A stretch of DNA of 64,000 nt from the NCBI GenBank assembly GCA_033065855.1, contig JAVXUO010002897.1, forward strand, positions 248,001 to 312,000, read 5' to 3'. The notes beneath the pieces are model-generated. The model saw nothing but the letters and a program-made list of their open reading frames with translations. It was not told the origin of the DNA and did not search any database. Source of the DNA: Escallonia rubra. Taxonomy: Eukaryota > Streptophyta > Magnoliopsida > Escalloniales > Escalloniaceae. This document shows positions 48,061 through 60,550 of the stretch, one piece after another (position 1 is the stretch's first letter; each line of letters begins with the position of its first letter). The translations under genes and the position numbers were made by a program.

Positions 48061-48258
48061 GAACTTAAATTAAAGCCCTAATTGACACCCAAATGGAAAC
48101 CCTAATAGATAACTAATTAACATACCTAATTGACAGCTTTGTGAAAGCCTTAATTGATAAATAAAATAATATTATTTCAAATTGGCAAGTTAATTACAGC
48201 CCTGTTTGACAGCTTAATTGACATCCAAGTTAACTCTCTTTGTATATACATTACAGAA

Positions 48259-50869
48259 ATGCATACCCTGCTGGTCCACTACTGTAACATAGCCAGAGAG
48301 ATTGAGAATGTAGATCCAGACAGATACAGTTACATGGACTTGCTAAGTGATGCAACTGAGCTATGTTTGAAAGACCTCCCCCCTAGGCTAGGTTTATGCA
48401 TTGACATGTACTTCATGTTGCCTGGAACTCAGGTCAGGACTGAATTAAATTCTGATAAGGCTTTAGTGGACATGTTTGCACTATATGAGAACTCTAAGGA
48501 TATACATGTCTACTTAGAGATTGATAGGGCTGAACCTGGGGCAGTTTGTTATCCAGAACCAAGTAGTCAGGCAGCTAGAAATGAGGACTTGAATGAAGTA
48601 GAAGAAAGTGAAGGGGACAGCAGTGATGAAGAAGAAGGAAGTGAGGGGGAAATACATTTGTCCAGTGATGATTCTGATGACTTTGATTGGCAAGGAGTAG
48701 GAGTGAGTGAGAGTGATGAAGAGTCAGGGACTAATGATGAAGACACTGAGATAGATGATGATAAGCCAAGTGATGAAATGTTGTCAGAATGTGATGATGA
48801 TGAAGAAACCCCCTTGTATAACAGTGATGAGAATGTAGATGTGGCAACAATAAATGTAGACAGATTTATGAGTGGGAAGTTGTTTCAACACAAGGAAGGG
48901 GAAAAAATTGAACTGCATCAGGGTTTATTGTTTGAAGATGTAGATCATTTTAGGGCAACTTTGAAAGACTATACCATTGAGAATGGGTTTAAACTGGTGA
49001 GAGACAAGAATGAGAAGACAAGGGTGGCTGCTCATTGTGGCAGCCCTGGATGTGCCTGGAGAATACGTGCAACCAGTATCCCTGATGGCACAACATTTAA
49101 AATTAAGAAGTGTGGCCCTGAACACACTTGTGTGATGGCCACTACTAATAAAGAAGCCAACTCCACTTGGATTTCAGAGAAGATGTTTAAATACATTAGG
49201 GGAAATCCTAACATCAGTTTGGGTGGTCTGCAAGAATTGTTGGCTGAGAAGTTTGGTGTAGAGGCCCATAGAATGCAGCTCTATAGGGCCAAAAGGAAGG
49301 CACTAGAAAAAATAGAGGGGTCTCATGCTGAGTCATACAAGAAGTTGTGGAGGTATGGGCATGAAGTGATGAGGACTAACCCTGGTAGCTTGTTCAAGCT
49401 TGAAACTCAGAGGGTTAGTCCTAACTTGGATTTGCCTCACTTCCATAGGCTCTTCTTCTCATTTACAGCTATCCAAGATGGCTTTAGACATGCTTGTAGG
49501 CCCTTTCTTGCAGTTGATGGATATCATCTCAAGGGGCCTTTTGGAGGTGTGTTATTGGCTGCTGTGGGTCTTGATGGGAATAATGGGTTGTTCCCTGTGG
49601 CTTTTGCTGTGGTTGAGAGTGAGAACACACAAAGCTGGAGGTTTTTTCTTCATCATTTATTCAGCATAATTGGGGATGGTTCTGGAGCTAAGCCAGGGGT
49701 ATTTATGTCTGATGGCCAAAAGGGTATTGAGAATGCCTTAGCTGAGATCATACCACAGGCAAGTCACAGGAGGTGCTGCAGGCATCTCTACTGTAACTTC
49801 AAGGCTAAGTACCCTGGCATCAAGTTGAAAGCATATTTCTGGGCTACTGTGAAGGCATATAATGTTGATGACTTTAACCTTGCCATGGGTCAAATGAAGG
49901 ACCACTCACCAGAAGCAGCTGAGTGGTTGAGTGGGCATAGGTTAGAGAGTTGGGCTAGGCACACTTTTGACCATGCTGTTAAGAATGAGCATGTAACTAG
50001 CAACATTGTTGAGTCCTTCAATAATTGGCTAGGGAACTTGAGAGAAAAACCTGTGCTATCTTTGGTTGATACTATTAGAACTAGGTTGATGTCCAAGGTG
50101 CATGAAAGGTTTGAAAATGCTGCCTCTTGGGATGGTAAGGTAGCTCCCAAGATTGTGAAAAAATGCAACCAAGCCATTGCTCAGTCTAGGCATTGTAGCA
50201 TAGTGATGTGTGCTGGGGGTACAGAATTTGAGGTGGTTGATCTTGGGAAGGTGCATGTGGTTGATCTTCAAAGGAGGAGTTGTTGTTGTAGGGTTTGGAA
50301 TATAACTGGCATACCTTGCAAGCATGCAGCAGCATGCATCAATACTAGGAGAATGGAAGTATTAGATTTTGTGGATGTATGCTACAGCAGGGACACATAC
50401 TTGAAGACCTATGGTGGGGTCATGCACCCAGTGCATGATGAGTCCCAATGGCAGCCTGCTCCAGGGGATCCCTTGCAGCCTCCACCATTAAGAAGGTTGC
50501 CAGGAAGGCCAAGAAAAGAGAGGAAAAGGGCTGCTGATGAACCTGCTAAGGAAGGCAAGAGGTCATGCACCATAAAATGTGCAATTTGTAAGGAAATTGG
50601 GCACAACAAAAGGACCTGTCAAAGGGCACCTGTGAGAGGCATTAGTAGGGGCACTGCTGCAGCTAGTGGCAGCCAAGCTGGTGGTAGCCAAACTGGAGGC
50701 AATCAAGTGGAAGGCAGTCAAGTTAGCATGAATTTGGATGTAAGTATACTAACTGTGGTTTTGATTTTGGTTTACTGTGATTTAGTTTACTTTTGACTAA
50801 ATGTAGTTTTGAATTTTTGAACAGGGAGGACCTGCTGTGGGGGGTCCTAGTCAAGGAACCATGCCTTAG
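48259..50869 (+). CDS. MULE transposase (MURA-like, DDE)
   Basis: Two coding exons, 48259-50739 and 50825-50869, give about 841 residues; the donor GTAAGT at 50740 and acceptor ACAG at 50821-50824 are in phase and end the protein GGPAVGGPSQGTMP. I start at the ATG at 48259 because it directly follows an acceptor (TTACAG, 48251-48256); the frame is open for 35 codons upstream, but they look intronic. The start resembles the DPDRxSYxDLLxD block of plant MULE proteins. An acidic Asp/Glu/Ser-rich stretch follows. The catalytic domain has D420 (LAVDGYHLKG), D485 (MSDGQKGIENA), CCRHLYCNF, and E585 (NIVESFNNW). A SWIM zinc finger (CCCRVW..TGIPCKH, 675-695), an AT-hook-like RLPGRPRKERKR and a CCHC knuckle (CAICKEIGHNKRTC, 774-787) follow. 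It acts in the nucleus on the element ends. All catalytic residues are present, so activity is plausible. Confidence 0.93.
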
Positions 50870-51789
50870 CTGCTGCTAGTGTGCATCATTTTGTGTACAT
50901 ACATGGTGAAGATTCATTTTGTGAAGATCATTTTGTGAAGATTACAGAAACTGTGCAGATTCTTTTTGTGAAGCTTATCGAAGACTTTGAAAATGGTGTT
51001 GATTGCTGTGACTGAAGACAAATTTTTGAAGTTAAAGTCATAGTGGGAATAGGTTAACTGTAGGTTACAGTTAGGTTGACTACAATATTCAAATTGTAAA
51101 CTTTAGGTTTTAGTCAACATTAATGCTTTTAATCATGTTTATCAACATTTGGATGATGTAAACATTTGGATGATGTAAACTCTATTTGCACAATGTTAAC
51201 ATTTGGATGATGAATGATGTTATTATTGAGCTAATGTGTACTTAGTTTCAGTATGTTGCTCAGGATTGAGATCTTACTTATTTGCACAAAATGTGAAGTG
51301 TGTTAGAAGCATTGGTTAGGGCAGGTTGTGCTTGTGTTTGAGTTTGAAAATTGTAGCTGGTAGAATTTGTGCATGGTTGGAACAAGTTGTGTATTTGAAT
51401 AGTCATACTTTTGAGCATATTGGTAACTTGTTGGGGACTTGGTTTGTGTATTGTCTTGGGGATTGAATTGAGCAGGTTGTGACTTGCATTTTGTGGTTGG
51501 ACCATTTGAGCAGGTTGATTGCTTGTGGTCTTTGTGCAATGTGCACAAACCACAAGCCCCCTTAAGAAGGCATAGATACTCCATTTGCTTAGAAAATAGA
51601 TGACCAACCTCTTCATTTGCCTAGAAAATATATAACCAACATGTTCATTTCCCTAGAAAATTTCATTGCAGCCATAGATACTTCATTCAAATATCATTAC
51701 ATTCATTACATGAACCCTAGAAAATTCGAGAGTACCATTTCTCTCTTAAGGCTACATTGGTTGCATTACATAACCCTACACCACATTCA

Positions 51790-52212
51790 TCATTTGTTAA
51801 TGACAAAAACTATCATCAACATACACATCCATGATGAAATTAAAGAACTAATAACCAACATCTTCAACATTGCTTGATTAGACTCAATTAGCTGTAATTT
51901 TTTACTCCTTTCAGCTTCATTTGCCTCAAGCAAGTGCATCCTTGATTCTTCATTGGTTTCATGCCTTCGAATTTCTTCATAAACATCAGGTGAAGAGATG
52001 ATTGACCTTCCACTTGGCTTCAATGTTGCTCTATCAGGATTGCACCAACTAAACATGTTACAACCACCACTTGCACAAGTGAAGAACAACTTCCCCTTGC
52101 TTGGCTTCTCATCAGATTCAACAATTCTAAGACTTGCTCTCTTTCTACACCAGCAACTTATGTAGTTAAACCTTAGATCCAACCATTCCTCACCATTTCC
52201 TGACCTTGACAT
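51790..52212 (-). CDS. GRF-type zinc-finger protein with C-terminal membrane segment, inside the MULE
   Basis: 140 residues. ISCWCRKRASLRIV then SKGKLFFTCASGGCNMFSWC gives the C-x-C...GxxFxxC-x4-C-xxFxW pattern of GRF zinc fingers (Cys20, Cys22, Cys46, Cys51), which bind nucleic acid in other proteins. Residues about 78-112 are charged and heptad-like (YEEIRRHETNEESRMHLLEA), a likely coiled coil. Residues about 116-138 (MLKMLVISSLISSWMCMLMI) form one hydrophobic segment. The ATG at 52212 follows a pyrimidine-rich leader starting within the right end of the element. The gene runs toward the transposase gene, the same layout as mudrA/mudrB of maize MuDR, but the protein does not resemble MURB. 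Similar small GRF proteins are common in plant genomes. Its role in transposition is my inference; it may instead be a captured host gene. Confidence 0.8.
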   Translation of the reverse strand: MSRSGNGEEWLDLRFNYISCWCRKRASLRIVESDEKPSKGKLFFTCASGGCNMFSWCNPDRATLKPSGRSIISSPDVYEEIRRHETNEESRMHLLEANEAERSKKLQLIESNQAMLKMLVISSLISSWMCMLMIVFVINK

Positions 52213-52604
52213 TTTTTGGTTAGAAAGGAAAGAATGAAGTGAAGGAAGAAAGGGAGGAAGAAGGAGAAAGAAATGGGTCTCTGCAGAAGAGAAATATAAT
52301 GAAGAAGAAGAAGAAGAAAAACCCTAAGGGGCAAGAGGGGTTTTATTCAAGAAAGGGGGGGCATTTTGGGGATGAAAACTCCAAAAAGTGAAGTGTCAGA
52401 GCATCTTTAGACGGAGTTAGGGTCTCCGTCAATTTTTTGGGGCTCCGTGAAATGCGGGTACAAACCTCAGGGGAGAGGAGTGTAATTTTCAAAAGATAAG
52501 GGGGTCCGTGTGTAATTTAGGGTAAACCTCAGGGGGGCCGTGAGTAATTAACCCAATAAATAATCATCTAGGATTTTTGCCATGAAACTAACCTCAGGTT
52601 TTGG

Positions 52605-55575
52605 GGTGTTACGACCCGGGCCGGGCCCAAGGCTGGGAAATCGAGGCCCTGTCCAAGCCCAAGCCCTAGGCCCTAACTTTAGGGCCGGGTCTGGCTTGAT
52701 TTTTTTTTTAATTCCTATTTTGTGTTGCGAAAATATTAACACACAAAATAAACTTTTTGATAGGCCCTCCTCCTTTTATCTGGGCATGAGACAGGCTACT
52801 TGTAAACAAAATGATTCATTTTTAAAAAAAAGTGAGGAAAAATATCTATCTTTCTCAAGTGCATTGTTAACTTTAGACACACTTAATATGTTTGAAAATA
52901 AGTTATAGTAAAAACTTGAGAAAAGGAAAAGAAAAGAAAATTACCTAATCATCCGAAAGTGTTTCGACGTCCGAATCGCTGCTCTTCTTATCATCAATCG
53001 ATTTATCTTGCTCGCGACATTTCGTATCAAGATAATCCTTTCAACATACACATAACTCGAGTGACTCGGGGTTAAGACGATTCCTCCTGTCATCTAATAC
53101 CCTCTCGCTCGCTGAAAATGCCGACTCTGAAGCAACCGTGGAGGCTTGTACCGGTAGTATATCCCGGACAATTTGAGATAAAGTTTTATAAGTTTTTTTA
53201 TTTTGTTTAAAAAAATTTAACAAATCAAAATTAATCTATTCTTCCATTGATAAAGCAGAATAATAATTAAAATTGGCATACAAACCAATCTCATTAAAAG
53301 AGAAAAAATTAGACGAACCTGCCGAACTAGAAGTACCTTCCCCTAATAGTTGTCTTTCTACTAGATGTTTAAGTCCCTTATGGTATGGAGCATAATTCAC
53401 CACTCGACGATGAAGCTCGCCCGCGCACGTTGGCGGAATTATGATATATGTTGTACAGATCCTCAGATGTCGTGCTCACTTTCGTCATAAGTTTGGTTGT
53501 GTCTGCATTTGTGTAGCACATTAGTTTTTATATATCTTGTATGGAGACTTTCACGCCATGCAAATTTAATCTAGAATCCAAACAAGTGGCTACAGTAAAA
53601 ATAGTAGGCAATTTTGCCTAATTATTTATTAAACTTTTTGTCCATCACTTTTACTATTTCCTAAAAGGGTCCTACATATCTCCATTTCTTTAACATTGTA
53701 GCCATTTTGAGAATTTCTACTATAGCAATAGGGGAGGTGGGATAGTACATACCAGACAATAAATTGGTAGACGTACAAAATATCTCCAAAAATTCGGATA
53801 GCCGTGCAGCCATCTGCCATTTCACGAGTTGACAAGCCTTCTGGGAACATGATTAATAGGAAATGCGTATACACTTCTTTGTATACCTTTGTATACCAAA
53901 ACATGTAAAAGCATATGATTTGTGGAGTTCCACCTATGGACGACATCTGGTCTCCTATGAGGAAAATTATATTGAACACACAAAGTTTTAAATTGTTGTG
54001 TTATTGAACTCGAATAATTAATAAACACTGACATACCCCTCGTTTTGAGAAGAATATCTCATGCAGCAGCTAAACCATCTTGAATAATTAAATTAATTAT
54101 ATGAAAAACACATGGAAGATGAAATCATTCACCAGAAAGTACTGGTTGATGGCTTTCTTTTAAGGGTGCAATATTAGCTTTAATGTTAGAAGCATTATCA
54201 AAACTGATACTCATAATCTTGTTCTTTATTTTAAATGTGGTACATACATTAATTATAATAGTAGCGACGTTAATTGCATAATGCGGATAAGAAAAGAGTT
54301 CGAAAGCGATGATTCTCTTGTTCAGAGTCCAACCATAATATCATCAAAATGATTCCAACACTTGGCTTTCTTTTTTTATTGCCTTTTGGACTTCTTACTG
54401 ACTACCGGAAGGATTGCTCGGTCTTTCGCCATGATGACCGTCCATCGGGTTAAAATTCTACTCCGGAGTAGTAGCTTTGCAAACCAAGCTGTGTCCTTGA
54501 CTATAATGTGGGTATCTTGTGAGAGCCTATATTCAAGATCTGGAATGTTTTGGTTGAACTCCCAATTAGTTTGGGTATCGATACTGATTCGTGGCGGATC
54601 TTGAAAATCAAATGGTTGTAGTGGTGCTTGGATTGGTGCTTGTGGTGGCGGTGGTCGTGGTGCTTGTGGTGGTGGCGGTGGTGTTTGTGATGGTGCTTCA
54701 TGTTTGCTACGTGACTTCAAAATCGATACAATATTTGACGCTAAATTTTTTTGACAAGAATGAAAAAATAAAACTACTAAGAGTAACTAAATGTAAAGGA
54801 ATAAAAATAGTAAATAATTAAATAATAATTTTAATTGAAAATTGAAGAGGCTTAGTACTTAATAACAATGGTATCAAAGCTGGTAGAATTTAGTAAGAGT
54901 AACTAAATGCAAATGAATAAGAGTAGTAAATAATTAACTAATACGTGTAATTGAAAATTGGAGATGATTAGTACTTTGTAACAAATAACAATGGTAGCAA
55001 AGCTTGTAGAAATGTAGAATTTAGATAAGAGAGAGTGAGAAGATTGGTGTCAAAAATATGAAAGAAAGGAGGTGAATTTATAGATTTTTCAAAGTCCTCA
55101 AAAGACCAAAATGCTCCTTAAAACTAGTCGTTTATTGTTGTTAGGGGTAAAAGTGTAAAAAAGCATAAAAGAGTTGTTAGAAATTTGTTTGATGAAAATA
55201 TCCCCTAAACTAACCGTTATATACCTGTTGGAGGGGTAAAAGTGAAATTTTGCCCAGGGGATGGGGGGTGGAAATATAGTTGTTGGGGGGAATTGTGGGA
55301 AAAATCTGAAATTTCAAAAACCTCATGGGGTCGGGCCAGACTCGGGCTAGCCCTAAAAGGCGGACCAGGCCCTAAAAAACAGGCCGGTTTCGGGCCAGCC
55401 TGTTTTTAGGGCTTGACCCGGGCCTTTATAGGGTTGGTTTGGGCTGGATTTTTTGGCCGAAAAATCTGGCCTGGCCCTAGGCCCTATGGTCTAGGGCGGG
55501 CACTGTTCACCTATAGGGCCAGTCCAGCCCGGGCCAATTTAGTGCCAGATCAGGCCGGCCCGTCTCACATATCTA
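52605..55575 (-). mobile_element. hAT DNA transposon, decayed
   Basis: Both ends are dense in GGGCC, CCGGGCC and GGCCCTA motifs (52605-52700 and 55320-55575), typical of subterminal repeats in one plant hAT group. Between them the minus strand encodes recognisable but broken pieces of a hAT transposase. I could not fix the exact termini or an 8-bp target duplication. Its left edge begins about 50 bp from the MULE insertion. Confidence 0.7.
53041..54720 (-). pseudogene. hAT-family transposase remnant
   Basis: Pieces in order on the minus strand: a Pro/His-rich start (54376-54720), then FKTLCVQYNFPHRRPDVVHR followed by WNSTNHMLLH (53822-54034), which matches the conserved RWNST.HML block of hAT transposases. 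Last is LSQIVRDILPVQASTVASES followed by AFSASERVLDDRRNRLNPES (53041-53223), the C-terminal dimerisation domain. The pieces lie in different frames with stretches between them that have lost similarity. The final piece stops at LELCVC, slightly short of the usual end. Not functional. Confidence 0.8.
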
Positions 55576-57285
55576 CGTCCATGACCCTCACCCCCCTCCC
55601 TTTGCTTTCTTGTTATGTTAGAAGAAGGTATTAGTTAATTAGAGAGACTTCAACGTTTACTTTTCTTTTTTCTTTTGTTGTTGTTGTTGTTGTGTCGATG
55701 ATATTTCATATGTGGATTGCATTTTGTGAGTGCCTCTCTGAACACTTGCGTTCGAACGAATAAGATTATATTTTGAACTGTTTAAGAGTGACTGCTTCAA
55801 TACAATTTTATCTTAAAAAAATAAACCGCAAATGCCTTGATGCAGTCCCAAAGGTCATCAAATATGTTTTTGAACTGTATTTTCAGAGCTACATCACCTA
55901 CCAGAGAAAGAAACCACCATATGTCATTCTTTGAATAATGCAGTCTTAATTATTTATTCATTAACTATTGATTCCTCTAGGAACTTCTCAGCAGTTACCC
56001 AGTTTATTTTTAAGTGTTTCTTAGTAACCAAGTAATAACTCAAAACTATCTACGAGAGTAGTCTATAGACGATATCCCAATGTTGATTTAGGATAGAACT
56101 TTAAAACCAAATAAAAATAGACAGCATTCTACTGTACCCTCCTTGCGGTCAACTTCTTAAATACCTTCACGTCCCAATTATTCAACTATACATTAACTAG
56201 TCAATGTGGGAGAAACTAACATGGCCTTATTATTATAAAGAGTGAAAGTGACAACTATGTGATCATCATCCAGGATCATTGGTCATGTTAAGCTAATCTA
56301 TTCTCTTATATTAGTTTCAGTGTTTAAAAAGTTCTCCTCCGTTAGATATGGCAGAATCAGACAGATTAAGTATGCCAAGACTAGACGGATTAGTACAACT
56401 TGTACATATTCAGTTTGCACTGCACTCTCGTTGTTGTCATGAAGATGTTGGATATGGTCTCGTATCTCTCACAATGAAAGTTGTTATTTAATATGTTTTT
56501 GCCTACTCTATTGGTAGCCACGAAGTTGAGGCAAAAGATTATACTAACTTGGGTATATTTTGTTGTTTTAAGAAAGTAGTGTCAGTTTTAATATTCGAGG
56601 GAACTTGAAATGATGTAATTACCCTTCATAGTTTGGTCATTGATACTTTTTAGAAGAAGCTGGTTTCGGTTTATTAACTAAAAAATTTCTTTGTTATCGA
56701 TTGGAAACAAAAAAAATATGCGTCGTTATAGTTGTACTTTCCCTACCTGATGTGTAATGTTTAAGTTCGTGTTGAATCAATTTTTTTTCTTTTTGGCAAA
56801 AATCTCGTGTGAGACAAGATTAAGTCTCTTAAATGCTCCGTCTTTGTGATAGGTGACCATTACTAGTTTCTATGCTCGCGAAATGTAGGTAGCATAAATG
56901 ATCTAAGTAATGAGTCTTCGTAAATAACTGCAAATGTTTTGGTCGTTCTTTAGAATTGGAGATGAAATTTCTTCTCTTTAGGTTTTAGTCTTTCTAAATT
57001 TTCACGATCCAGTGTTGAATATAACTTATGCTTATTTGATAGTTACAGGTGATTGCTTATTTTAATTTTCTTCGCTTGACATATGAATACTGATATCATA
57101 CGCGCATTGGAATTCTTTTATAAGCTTTTGGTCCACTACCTTCTTACAGTCACAATAACATCAAAGGTATAATAGTCTAATTTTCAATCTTCAATCTAAC
57201 CAACACCAGTCAATCAAGAAGAACCTGAAAAAGATGATTTTTATATTTGTTACGAAATTGCTCTAGATAAATATGTATAGAACAC
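55576..57285. other. Intergenic DNA, no gene recognised
   Basis: Mostly AT-rich unique-looking sequence with a short GTT/TTG microsatellite near 55675. No frame over 60 codons resembles a known protein. Confidence 0.5.
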
Positions 57286-57289
57286 GATA

Positions 57290-59400
57290 AGCAAACAAGA
57301 GAACACAAAAAATCTGAGAGAACTCAAATTCAATTTGCACAAAGTAGATTTACAACGCTCCCTCAAGTGTATTTCTCAATTGTTTGCATTCTCAAAGAAT
57401 AGCTCTTATCTCTTGATCTTAAACACAACACAAGCCGACTTATATATAATTGGAGATAAGTCGTAACCTTCTCTCGATAACCAATGTGGGACAAGATGAC
57501 TTATATACTTAGGACCAAGTTGCAACCTTCTTTGAATAATCGAGGTGGGACATAAATATAAGACATATATCAACTATCTCCACCTTAGCTTGTATTAACA
57601 AACCACTCCATAAAAAAAGTATAGTATGCCTTCAGTACCTTTGTCAGGTACTCCACCTTGCGTTCCTTTTAAAGGTAGGGATGCACTCCACCTCGAACTT
57701 AGCAAGAAAAAAGATAAATCAAGCTTAAGTAATGCTTGAACTTCTCTGTCGTGACTATCTTCATGAGGATATCAGTTGCGTTGTCATTAGTGTGAACCTT
57801 GTGCATTACAATCTGTCAACAATTAATCCATTCTCGGACCCTATGATAATGTACATCAATATGCTTGGCCCTAGTGTGAAACCTGATTCTTTGCCAAACT
57901 CATTGCACTCTGACTGTCTCACTGTAACAAAACACCATGCTGCTTGAAAATGCCACGTACTCTACCTCCATAGTTTACAATGCTATAGTAGACTATAACA
58001 CTGATTTCCAACATATCGGCCCTCCATAGAATGTAAAAATATATCAAGTCATGGACCTCCTGGAATCTAAGTCCCAAGCATAATCAAAATCCACAAAGTC
58101 AGAGACGTCACCTCTTACCCCATCACGATTAAACATGATGCCAAAGTTGGTCGAACCTGGTAGGTAACAGAAGATCCACTTCACTGCATCCCAATACTTC
58201 TTTCCTCGATTTAACATATACATGCTGACCATACTAACTGCATGTGATATATCTGGTCTGGTACACACCATGGCACACATAAGACAACCAACCGCATCTG
58301 CGTACGGTACTCGAGACATATACTCAACATCTTCATATGTACTAGGACAAAGCTGTGAGGATAATTGAAAATGAGCTCATAATGGTGTACTCACTGGTTT
58401 AGCGTTAAGCATACTAAACATCTCCAGTACTTTTTTAACATAACTTTTCTGAGTTACCTATTACTTTCGTGCCTTTCGATCTCTATGAATCTCCATACCA
58501 AGGATCTTCTTGGCAGAACCAAGATCTTTCATATCAAACTCCTTATTCAACAATTTCTTCAAGTGTAGAATATGAGACTTACTCTTCACAGCAATCAACA
58601 TATCATCCACATATAATGTAAGCAACAATAATGAATTATCATCAAGGACTAGATAATACACACAACAATCATACTCACAGTGAGAGTAACCATGAGTTAG
58701 CATGAATGTGGTCGAATCACTTGTACCACTGCTGAAGAGACTGCTTCAAACCATGTAAGGACTTTTTCAGCTTGCACACATAGTCCTTCTTCCCAGGCTC
58801 AATAAATTCCTTGGGTTGCTGCATGTAGATCCTCTCCTCCAAATCACCATGGAGGAAAGCTGTCTTCACAACAGGCTGCTCTAACTCCATATTCTGCACT
58901 ACTATAATGGACAATATCAATATGATAGAAGTGTGGTTCACCTGGCGAAATGATCTCATTATAATCAATTCCCTCTCTTTGAGAATACCCTTTTGCCACC
59001 AGTCTTGCCTTGTACTTTTGATCTTCCTTTTTCCTGTAAACCGACTTACATCCACTAGCCTTCACACCCTTTGAAAGTTTAACTAATTCCCAAGTCTAAT
59101 TCTTCCGTAAAGATTCCATATCCTTATCCATTGCTGTCAACCACGAGTTACTATACTCTGCCTTGACAGCCTCGTTGTAACTGGTTGAATCTCCACTTCC
59201 CATGATTAGTGCAAGCGAGACCATCTCTTCAAAACCATACCTTTGAGTTGGTTTCTTAGTATGTGGCTCTCTATCTCTGATTAGATTCCAATAATTAATA
59301 GGATGCTCATCTGGATCCTCTAAAGACTGCTCATATGTAGATCTATTGGTAGACTCATCAACTGATTTTGTCCAAAGTAAGAGTAAAAAAGGTATGTGTT
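57290..59400 (-). mobile_element. Ty1/copia element, broken, minus strand
   Basis: Minus-strand segments match the copia polyprotein from the start of the reverse transcriptase (about 59.3-58.7 kb) through the YVDD region (about 58.6 kb) to the connection and RNase H region (about 58.3-57.8 kb). About 57.3-57.6 kb looks like part of an LTR with TATA-like runs. Gag, protease and integrase were not found. It is a fragment with many interruptions and clearly older than the copia element at 6.5-12.9 kb. Fossil. Confidence 0.8.
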
Positions 59401-59429
59401 TCACCTCTATAATTCACAATGCTTCGTCT

Positions 59430-60550
59430 ATTAGATGATTTATCTATTTATACAATATGATAAGAATAGATTGCCAAATAACTTGTAAGCCACTCAAGGG
59501 GCTGAAATCTTTTTTAAATTTCAGAGTTTTTGAATTACAAATACTACTAGCCCAGAATCCCGTGCCAAGCACATGACGGTTTATTAACAGTAATTTATTG
59601 ACTATGTAGAGTTTTAGAAGGTGCATAATTGATATTTTACTCTTATAAGGTCAACTAAATTTTTGTTGATTATACCTCCGAATTTTTCAATAATAAGATA
59701 CAATAAAGAGCCATGATGCATGTGTGACTATAATAAGTAGAGGTAGAAGAGAAATGGAACACCAAAGCAGACATGATGATGTGTAATTTATGTTTTCTTT
59801 ATGTTTGAGTGTTTATTTGTCATCAAAAGTGTTTTTTAGTTATTAATAGTCAAAATCAAGTCCTAATATGTTGATGCATTGATTAGGTAGAGTTTTAGAA
59901 GATGTAGAAGATATTTTTTACTCTTATAAGGTCTACTAAATTTATGGTAATAATGACTCCAAATTTTAATTAATAATAAGTTATACTAAAGAATCATGAT
60001 ACATGTGTGACTTTAAAGGTAAAGGAGGAATATGATACCAAAACAAACACGGTGACGTGTAATTTCTAATAATAAGTTATACTAAAGAGTCATGATATAT
60101 GTGTGACTTTAATAAGTAGAGATAAATGAGGAATATAACACCAAAACAAACATGGTGACGTGTAATTAATGTTTTCTTTATGTTTGAGTGTTTATTTTGG
60201 TATTTAAAGTATTTTTGAGGTGTTAATAATCAAAATTAAATCCTAATATGTTGATTTATTGATTAGGTGGAGTTTTAGAATGTGTAGAATTGATTTTTTA
60301 CTCTTATAAGGTCAACTAAATTTATAGTAATAATACCTCCGAATTTTTTTATAATAAAGAGTTATGGTACATGTGACACTTTAATAAGTAGAAGTGAAAG
60401 ATGAATGAAACACCAAAACAAAGATGATGACGTGTCACAAAATTGAATAAAGATGACGTGTCGCAAAATTAAAAGGAGTAAAAACGGAAAAGAATACTAG
60501 AAAAAGTTTATGTGTCGCCTCGACAATGCACAACGCTTCGTCTATTATAT
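59430..60550. repeat. Direct repeats of about 300-370 bp, three diverged copies
   Basis: GTAGAGTTTTAGAAG then TTTACTCTTATAAGGTC.AC and TAAATTTNTGGTAATAAT recur near 59600, 59890 and 60265. Each is followed by AGTCATGATACATGTGTGAC-like and ACACCAAAACAAACATGGTG-like phrases. The end phrase CTTCGTCTATTA occurs at about 59425 and 60535. No coding potential. Confidence 0.7.

Larger units (their letters stand above)
46748..52554. mobile_element. Complete-looking autonomous Mutator-like element (5.8 kb)
   Basis: Ends GGGTTAATTACTCACGGC on both sides. About 75 bp match closely as inverted repeats and similarity continues weakly farther in. The 9-bp target duplication AATAAATAA is exact at 46739-46747 and 52555-52563. 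It contains a full MULE transposase gene (+ strand, 48259-50869) and a convergent small gene for a GRF zinc-finger protein (- strand, 51790-52212), each starting from one end. Both frames are open and the flanks perfect, so it may still be mobile or was recently. Confidence 0.93.

Noticed and set aside
51278-51616. 112-codon Asn/Gln/Thr-rich minus-strand frame in the MULE
   Set aside because: Low complexity, a second frame is open over the same bases, and it lies between the 3' ends of the two MULE genes. It could be an exon, but there is no supporting motif.
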